A stretch of DNA of 64,000 nucleotides from Stutzerimonas kunmingensis (lineage in GTDB: Bacteria > Pseudomonadota > Gammaproteobacteria > Pseudomonadales > Pseudomonadaceae), in NCBI RefSeq assembly GCF_002929225.1, contig NZ_PISM01000018.1, positions 124,001 through 188,000 on the forward strand. The letters are read 5' to 3'. The position numbers and the translations under genes were made by a program. The notes beneath the pieces are model-generated. The model saw nothing but the letters and a program-made list of their open reading frames with translations, ran no database searches and had not been told where the DNA came from. Of this stretch, positions 59,776-64,000 are shown one piece after another (the stretch's first letter is position 1; every line of letters starts with the position of its first letter).

Positions 59776-60595
59776 CGCGCACATCCTGCTCACCGGCGCC
59801 AGTGGCGGCATCGGCCAGGTGCTGGTCGAGCGGCTCTGCGCCGGCGGCGCGCGGCTGCTGCTGGTCGGTCGCGACAGCCTGGCGCTGGAGACGCTGGCCC
59901 AGCGCTACCCGGAACAGGTCAGCCTGGCCTGTGCGGACCTCGCCCAGCGCAGCGGGCGGCATCTGGTGCTGGATGCCGCGCGGCGCTTCGGCGGCCTCAA
60001 CTGCGTGATCAACGCCGCCGGGATCAACCAGTTCAGCCTGCTCGAACAGCAGGACGAGGACGCCATCGCCCGGCTGATCGGCGTCAACGTCACCGCCACG
60101 CTGCAGCTGACCCACCTGCTGCTGCCGCTGCTGCGCCAGCAACCGCAGGCTCTGCTGGTCAACCTCGGCTCGACCTTCGGCTCCATTGGCTATCCGGGCT
60201 TCGCCGCGTACTGCGCGAGCAAGTTCGCCCTGCGCGGCTTCTCCGAGGCGTTGCGCCGCGAGCTGGCCGACAGCCACGTCAAGGTGCTCTACATCGCCCC
60301 GCGCGCCACCCGCACGGCGATGAACAGCGCCGACGTGGTGGCGATGAACGATGCGCTGAAGGTCGGCATGGACGATCCGCAAGCCGTGGCGCGGCAGATC
60401 GTCCGCGCCATCGTCGCCGAGCGCGAGGAGCTGTACCTCGGCTGGCCGGAAAAGCTCTTCGTGCGCCTCAACAGCCTGCTGCCACGCATGGTCGACCAGG
60501 CGCTGCGCAAGCAGTTGCCGGTGATCAAGCGCTTCGCCCACGGCGCACCTGCGACCGCACTCAATCCCCCCACCTCACGCGGAGAACAGCCATGA
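59762..60595 (+). CDS. Short-chain dehydrogenase/reductase
   Basis: 277-aa classical SDR. TGASGGIG (residues 11-18) for NAD(P), NAAGINQ, catalytic Ser in NLGSTFGS, and YCASK (Tyr/Lys about 151-155). The C-terminal extension after 200 (LYLGWPEKLFVRLNSLLPRMVDQAL) is typical of SDRs acting on lipid substrates. Tightly overlapped with the genes on both sides. Confidence 0.92.
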   Translation: MQLRDAHILLTGASGGIGQVLVERLCAGGARLLLVGRDSLALETLAQRYPEQVSLACADLAQRSGRHLVLDAARRFGGLNCVINAAGINQFSLLEQQDEDAIARLIGVNVTATLQLTHLLLPLLRQQPQALLVNLGSTFGSIGYPGFAAYCASKFALRGFSEALRRELADSHVKVLYIAPRATRTAMNSADVVAMNDALKVGMDDPQAVARQIVRAIVAEREELYLGWPEKLFVRLNSLLPRMVDQALRKQLPVIKRFAHGAPATALNPPTSRGEQP

Positions 60596-61242
60596 AACGT
60601 CTGCTCGGTCTTTGCAGCGTCCTGCTGGCGCTGGCCAGTCAACCCTCCTTCGCCCTCAGCGCGGCCGGCGAAACGTCGCTACGCCAGATCCAGACGCGCT
60701 GGGCGGAGATCAACTACCAGCTGCCCGCGGCGCAGCGCGAAGCGGCCTTCGCCAAGCTCGCCGCGGACGCCGAACGCGCGGTGGTCGGCGAACCGCAGGC
60801 CGCCGAGCTGCATATCTGGCACGGCATCGTGCTCAGCACCTGGGCCGGCGCCAAGGGCGGGCTCGGCGCGCTCGGCCTGGTCAAGCAGGCCAAGGCCGCA
60901 CTGGAAAAAGCCATCGAGCTCGACGCGCAGGCACTCGACGGCTCGGCCTATACCAGTCTGGCCAGCCTCTACTACCAGGTGCCCGGCTGGCCGATCGGTT
61001 TCGGTGACGAGGACAAGGCCGAGGCGCTGTTCAAGCAGGCGCTAGCGCTGAACCCGAACGGCATCGACCCGAACTACTTCCACGGTGATTTCCTGCTGCG
61101 TCAGAAACGCTACGGGGAAGCGCGCGCGGCGCTGGAAAAGGCACTCGCCGCGCCCGACCGCGCGGATCGTGAAGTCGCCGATGCCGGTCGCCGCGACGAA
61201 GCCCGCGCGCTGCTCGCGCAGGTCAAGGAAAAGCTGGAATAA
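60592..61242 (+). CDS. Exported TPR protein
   Basis: 216 aa. Signal peptide MKRLLGLCSVLLALASQPSFA, then tetratricopeptide-like repeats (about 100-210: LEKAIELDAQALDGSAYTSL, LFKQALALNPNGIDPNYF, ALEKALAAPDRADREV). Periplasmic or membrane-associated scaffold. ATGA overlap with the SDR stop, so in the same operon; last gene before the two-component system. Confidence 0.8.
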   Translation: MKRLLGLCSVLLALASQPSFALSAAGETSLRQIQTRWAEINYQLPAAQREAAFAKLAADAERAVVGEPQAAELHIWHGIVLSTWAGAKGGLGALGLVKQAKAALEKAIELDAQALDGSAYTSLASLYYQVPGWPIGFGDEDKAEALFKQALALNPNGIDPNYFHGDFLLRQKRYGEARAALEKALAAPDRADREVADAGRRDEARALLAQVKEKLE

Positions 61243-61304
61243 CCGGGTGCGGCGGCGTTGAATGCACAGCAATGCCGCGAACCCTTCAGGACGACAGGAA
61301 CGAC

Positions 61305-61964
61305 ATGCGCATTTTGCTGGTGGAAGACGATCGCGCCCTCGGCGAGGGCATCCGCACCGCACTCAAGCCCGAGGGCTACACGGTGGACTGGCTGCAGGAC
61401 GGCGCCAGCGCGCTGCATGCGCTGAGCCACGAGAGCTTCGAGCTGGCCATCCTCGACCTCGGTCTGCCGCGTATGGACGGTCTGGAAGTGCTCAAGCGCC
61501 TGCGCGCCAGCGCCAACCCGATCCCGGTGCTGGTACTCACCGCGCGCGATGCCACCAGCGACCGCATCGCCGGGCTGGATGCCGGCGCCGACGACTACCT
61601 GGTCAAGCCGTTCGACGTCGCCGAACTCAAGGCCCGCCTGCGCGCTCTGCTCCGGCGCAGCTTCAATCGCCCTGAGCCGGTACTGGAGTACCGCGGCATC
61701 CTGCTCGACCCGGTCAATCAGCAGGTCAGTTACCAGGGCACCCCAATCAATCTGCCGCGCAAGGAGTTCGTCTTGCTGCATGAGCTGATCGCCCAGCCCG
61801 GCCGCGTACTGACCCGCGATCGGCTGCAGCAGGTGCTCTACGGCTGGGACGAGGAAGTCGAGAGCAACACGCTGGAGGTGCATATCCATCACCTGCGCAA
61901 GAAATTCTTCCCCGAGCTCATCCGCACCGTACGTGGGGTCGGCTATCTGGTGGACAAATGCTGA
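61305..61964 (+). CDS. qseB: QseB/PmrA-like response regulator
   Basis: 219-aa OmpR-family regulator. Receiver MRILLVEDDRALGEG...LAILDLGLPRMDGLEVL (phospho-Asp about 51), Lys in LVKPFDVAEL; DNA-binding domain ending SNTLEVHIHHLRKKFFPELIRTVRGVGYLVDK. AGGAACG precedes the ATG at 61305. 62 nt after the TPR gene, so likely read through from the hemolysin-family promoter, giving autoregulation. QseB versus PmrA naming is a family judgement. Confidence 0.87.
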   Translation: MRILLVEDDRALGEGIRTALKPEGYTVDWLQDGASALHALSHESFELAILDLGLPRMDGLEVLKRLRASANPIPVLVLTARDATSDRIAGLDAGADDYLVKPFDVAELKARLRALLRRSFNRPEPVLEYRGILLDPVNQQVSYQGTPINLPRKEFVLLHELIAQPGRVLTRDRLQQVLYGWDEEVESNTLEVHIHHLRKKFFPELIRTVRGVGYLVDKC

Positions 61965-63379
61965 GGCGCTCTATCCGCAACCGCACCCTGGTGCTGGTGC
62001 TCGGCATCCTGCTGCTGTCGCTGAGCCTGATTTCCTGGCGCAGTTATCGCGACGCGCGCCACGAGATCGAGGAGCTGTTCGACGCCCAACTGGCGCACAG
62101 TGCTCGACTGGTGCAGGGGCTGGTGATGCGCGACATGAATCCGCAGGCCCGCAATGCGCTGCAGCAGGCGCTGGACGCCGCGGTGAATGCGCGGCGCGAT
62201 CAGGGCGTGCCGGGGCACGACTACGAAACCAAGCTGGGCTTTCAGGTCTACGCCACGGATGGCAGCAGCCTGTTGCAGTCAGCCGGCGCGCCGCACGGCG
62301 CCTTGCAGCGGCTGGCCGGCGCCGACTCCGCCTCACCCTTCAGCCATCTGAGCGGCGGCTATCACGACGTGCAGCTCGACGGCCATGCCTGGCGGCTGTT
62401 CCTGCTGCACGACCGCGAGGACGATCTGTGGATTCTGCTCAGCGAGCGCGGCGACGTACGCGGCGAGCTGGTCGGCAAGATCGCCCGGCGCAGCCTGCTG
62501 CCCGACCTCATCGGCCTGCCGCTGCTGGCACTGCTGATCTGGCTGGCGGTGGGCTGGGGTCTGCGCCCACTGGCGCACATGGCACAGCTGTTGAAGAGTC
62601 GCGATCCGGACAACCTCGCGCCACTGCTGCTCGCGCCGCTGCCGCAGGAGCTGGAGCCGGTGGCCGCCTCGCTGAATCGCCTGCTGCAGCAGGTCAATCA
62701 ACTGGTCGAGCGGGAAAAACGCTTCATCGCCGACGCCGCCCATGAGCTGCGCACGCCCCTGGCCGTACTGCGCATCCATGCGCAGAACGCGCAACAGGCC
62801 GAGCAGCCGGAGGACCGTGAAGCAGCGCTGCAGCAGCTGCTGACCGGCGTCGATCGCACCACCCGTGTGGTCACCCAACTGCTCACGCTCGCCCGCCTGG
62901 AACCCAATGCGCAGCCGCGGCATCCACAGCAGCTGGACCTGCTGCCGCTGTGCCGCGAATGCCTCGCCGAGCTGACGCCGCTGGCCCTGGCGCGCGATCA
63001 GGAACTGACGCTGGAGGCTGACGACGTGGCCGATCACCGGCTTCCCGGCGATGCCGCCGCGCTCGCCACGCTGCTGCAGAATCTGGTCGGCAATGCCCTG
63101 CAGTACACGCCCGACGGCGGGCAGATTCAGGTCAGCCTCCAGACCATGGAAGACGGCGTCAGCCTGTGCGTGGATGACAGCGGTCCGGGCGTGCCGGCAG
63201 CGCAGCGCGACAAACTGTTCGAGCGCTTCTACCGCCAGGGCGACGGCCAGGGCGCGGGGCTCGGCCTGGCCATCGTCGCACGCATCGCCGAACTGCACGG
63301 CGCGACCATCGAACTGGCGGACTCACCGCTCGGCGGGCTGCAGGTCGCCGTGCACCTGCCCCGCCAGTCACACCACTAG
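61958..63379 (+). CDS. qseC: QseC-like sensor histidine kinase
   Basis: 473 aa. TM1 (residues 8-28), periplasmic sensor to about 165, TM2 (about 177-200), HisKA FIADAAHELRTPLAVL, HATPase NLVGNALQYTPDGG, DSGPGVP and GAGLGLAIVARI. Overlaps the regulator by 7 nt. The signal is unknown; QseC relatives have been linked to catecholamines, iron or quinone redox state. Confidence 0.87.
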   Translation: MLRRSIRNRTLVLVLGILLLSLSLISWRSYRDARHEIEELFDAQLAHSARLVQGLVMRDMNPQARNALQQALDAAVNARRDQGVPGHDYETKLGFQVYATDGSSLLQSAGAPHGALQRLAGADSASPFSHLSGGYHDVQLDGHAWRLFLLHDREDDLWILLSERGDVRGELVGKIARRSLLPDLIGLPLLALLIWLAVGWGLRPLAHMAQLLKSRDPDNLAPLLLAPLPQELEPVAASLNRLLQQVNQLVEREKRFIADAAHELRTPLAVLRIHAQNAQQAEQPEDREAALQQLLTGVDRTTRVVTQLLTLARLEPNAQPRHPQQLDLLPLCRECLAELTPLALARDQELTLEADDVADHRLPGDAAALATLLQNLVGNALQYTPDGGQIQVSLQTMEDGVSLCVDDSGPGVPAAQRDKLFERFYRQGDGQGAGLGLAIVARIAELHGATIELADSPLGGLQVAVHLPRQSHH

Positions 63380-63437
63380 CCCAGACCGACCAGCGGCGAG
63401 CTGCCGCGACCGTCCGCCGCAGGCGCAACGGGCATCC

Positions 63438-63470
63438 GCTAAGGTTCGCTTAAGGCTGGCGCCCTAGACT
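63438..63470 (+). promoter_or_regulatory. Tandem half-site promoter of cytochrome b561
   Basis: GCTAAG-N5-CTTAAGG, 9 bp, TAGACT (-10, 63465-63470), 30 nt before the ATG. Same architecture as at 56895. Confidence 0.65.
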
Positions 63471-63500
63471 GCCGACATTCCCCTACTCGGAGTGAGTGAA

Positions 63501-64000
63501 ATGACTGCATCGAACCCTCTGGCACGCTACGGTCGCCTGAGCATTGCCCTGCACTGGCTGATGCTGCTGTTGATCGCAGCGGTCTACGCGACCATCGAAC
63601 TCAAGGGCAATTTCACCAAGGGCAGTGAACCGCGCGAACTGCTCAAGCACTGGCATTTCATGCTCGGCCTGACGGTGTTTGCACTGGTCTGGCTGCGCTT
63701 GGTTGCACGCTGGCTGCATCCCGCACCCAAAGCGGTCGCCGGGGCCGGCTGGGAACGCGCGCTGGCCAAGCTTATGCACCTGGCGCTGTACGGCCTGATG
63801 ATTGGCCTGCCGCTGCTCGGCTGGCTGACCCTGAGCGCGGCGGACAAGCCGATTCCCTTCTTCGGCCTTGAGCTGCCGGCGCTGATCGGCGCCAACAAGG
63901 AGCTGGCCGGCGAGTTCAAGGAGCTGCATGAAACGCTGGCGGTGGCCGGCTACTGGCTGATCGGCCTGCACGCGGCGGCGGCCTTGTTCCACCAATACGT
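63501..64000 (+). CDS. Cytochrome b561, N-terminal part (runs off window)
   Basis: About 166 codons from the ATG at 63501 (MTASNPLARYGRLSIALHW), with four-helix b561 marks: SIALHWLMLLLIAAVYATIEL, LLKHWHFMLGLTVFALVWLRL, LAKLMHLALYGLMIGLPLLGW and FKELHETLAVAGYWLIGLHAAAALFHQY, each with a candidate heme histidine. Nearly complete (family about 180 aa). GAGTGAG precedes the start. It has its own tandem half-site promoter just downstream of the QseC-like gene. Confidence 0.93.
   Translation, partial: MTASNPLARYGRLSIALHWLMLLLIAAVYATIELKGNFTKGSEPRELLKHWHFMLGLTVFALVWLRLVARWLHPAPKAVAGAGWERALAKLMHLALYGLMIGLPLLGWLTLSAADKPIPFFGLELPALIGANKELAGEFKELHETLAVAGYWLIGLHAAAALFHQY

Overview
The window comes from the chromosome of a high-GC gammaproteobacterium of the Pseudomonas/Stutzerimonas (P. 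stutzeri-like) group. The first 18 kb follows the P. aeruginosa ileS-to-ccpR gene order, and later blocks (siaABCD, colRS-methyltransferase-inaA, qseBC-like genes) are also typical of that group. I saw no tRNA, rRNA, CRISPR array, prophage or insertion sequence.

Layout. 1-9.7 kb is core housekeeping: ileS (partial), ribF, murJ, rpsT, a CreA-family gene, proB, obgE, rpmA, rplU and ispB. 9.8-18.4 kb holds a Fur-box-preceded small protein, an FKBP isomerase, a DUF6482/photolyase-like/DUF2256 operon behind a 21-bp inverted repeat, a YqhA-family membrane protein, a LonB-like protease, an Anr-box-preceded cytochrome c peroxidase and mscL. 18.6-25 kb holds a Cys-tailed YdcH protein, CopD, radA, a PilZ protein, an ICMT-like membrane methyltransferase, glyA and ettA. 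25.2-28.9 kb is the siaABCD c-di-GMP/biofilm switch, followed by gdhA, fpr, rlmG and a MerR/carboxymuconolactone-decarboxylase module. 33.6-39 kb is a paoABC-mocA-paoD molybdenum aldehyde oxidoreductase locus without a Tat signal, then a DJ-1 protein, a purine permease, trmA and a frameshifted MBL-rhodanese gene.

44-46.9 kb is a divergent redox cluster: a cytochrome b561-ferredoxin-reductase fusion facing DUF1924 and diheme cytochromes c. 46.9-55.8 kb is an envelope block: two LTA-synthase-type enzymes, DgkA, InaA kinase, a methyltransferase, ColSR and a PAP2 phosphatase that a TCGG tetranucleotide repeat puts out of frame. A lipoprotein and a decayed YjiK gene follow.

56.9-64 kb is an operon of a thermostable-hemolysin-family protein, an AMP-dependent ligase, a heme-oxygenase-like diiron oxidase, an SDR and a TPR protein, then a QseBC-like two-component system and a cytochrome b561 (cut by the window end).

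Most notable signal. Four promoters share one geometry: two TTAAG-like half-sites (each about six bases) spaced by 5 bp, then 9 bp to a -10 hexamer, then about 30 bp to the start codon. They precede the hemolysin/ligase/diiron operon, the cytochrome b561 gene, and both sides of the divergent cytochrome locus near 45.7 kb. I infer one regulon, probably run by the QseBC-like system, linking an uncharacterised acyl-metabolite operon to a cytochrome b/c electron-transfer module. In addition, three genes within 13 kb (43.7-56.5 kb) are broken at short repeats, which suggests slippage, contingency switching or assembly error.
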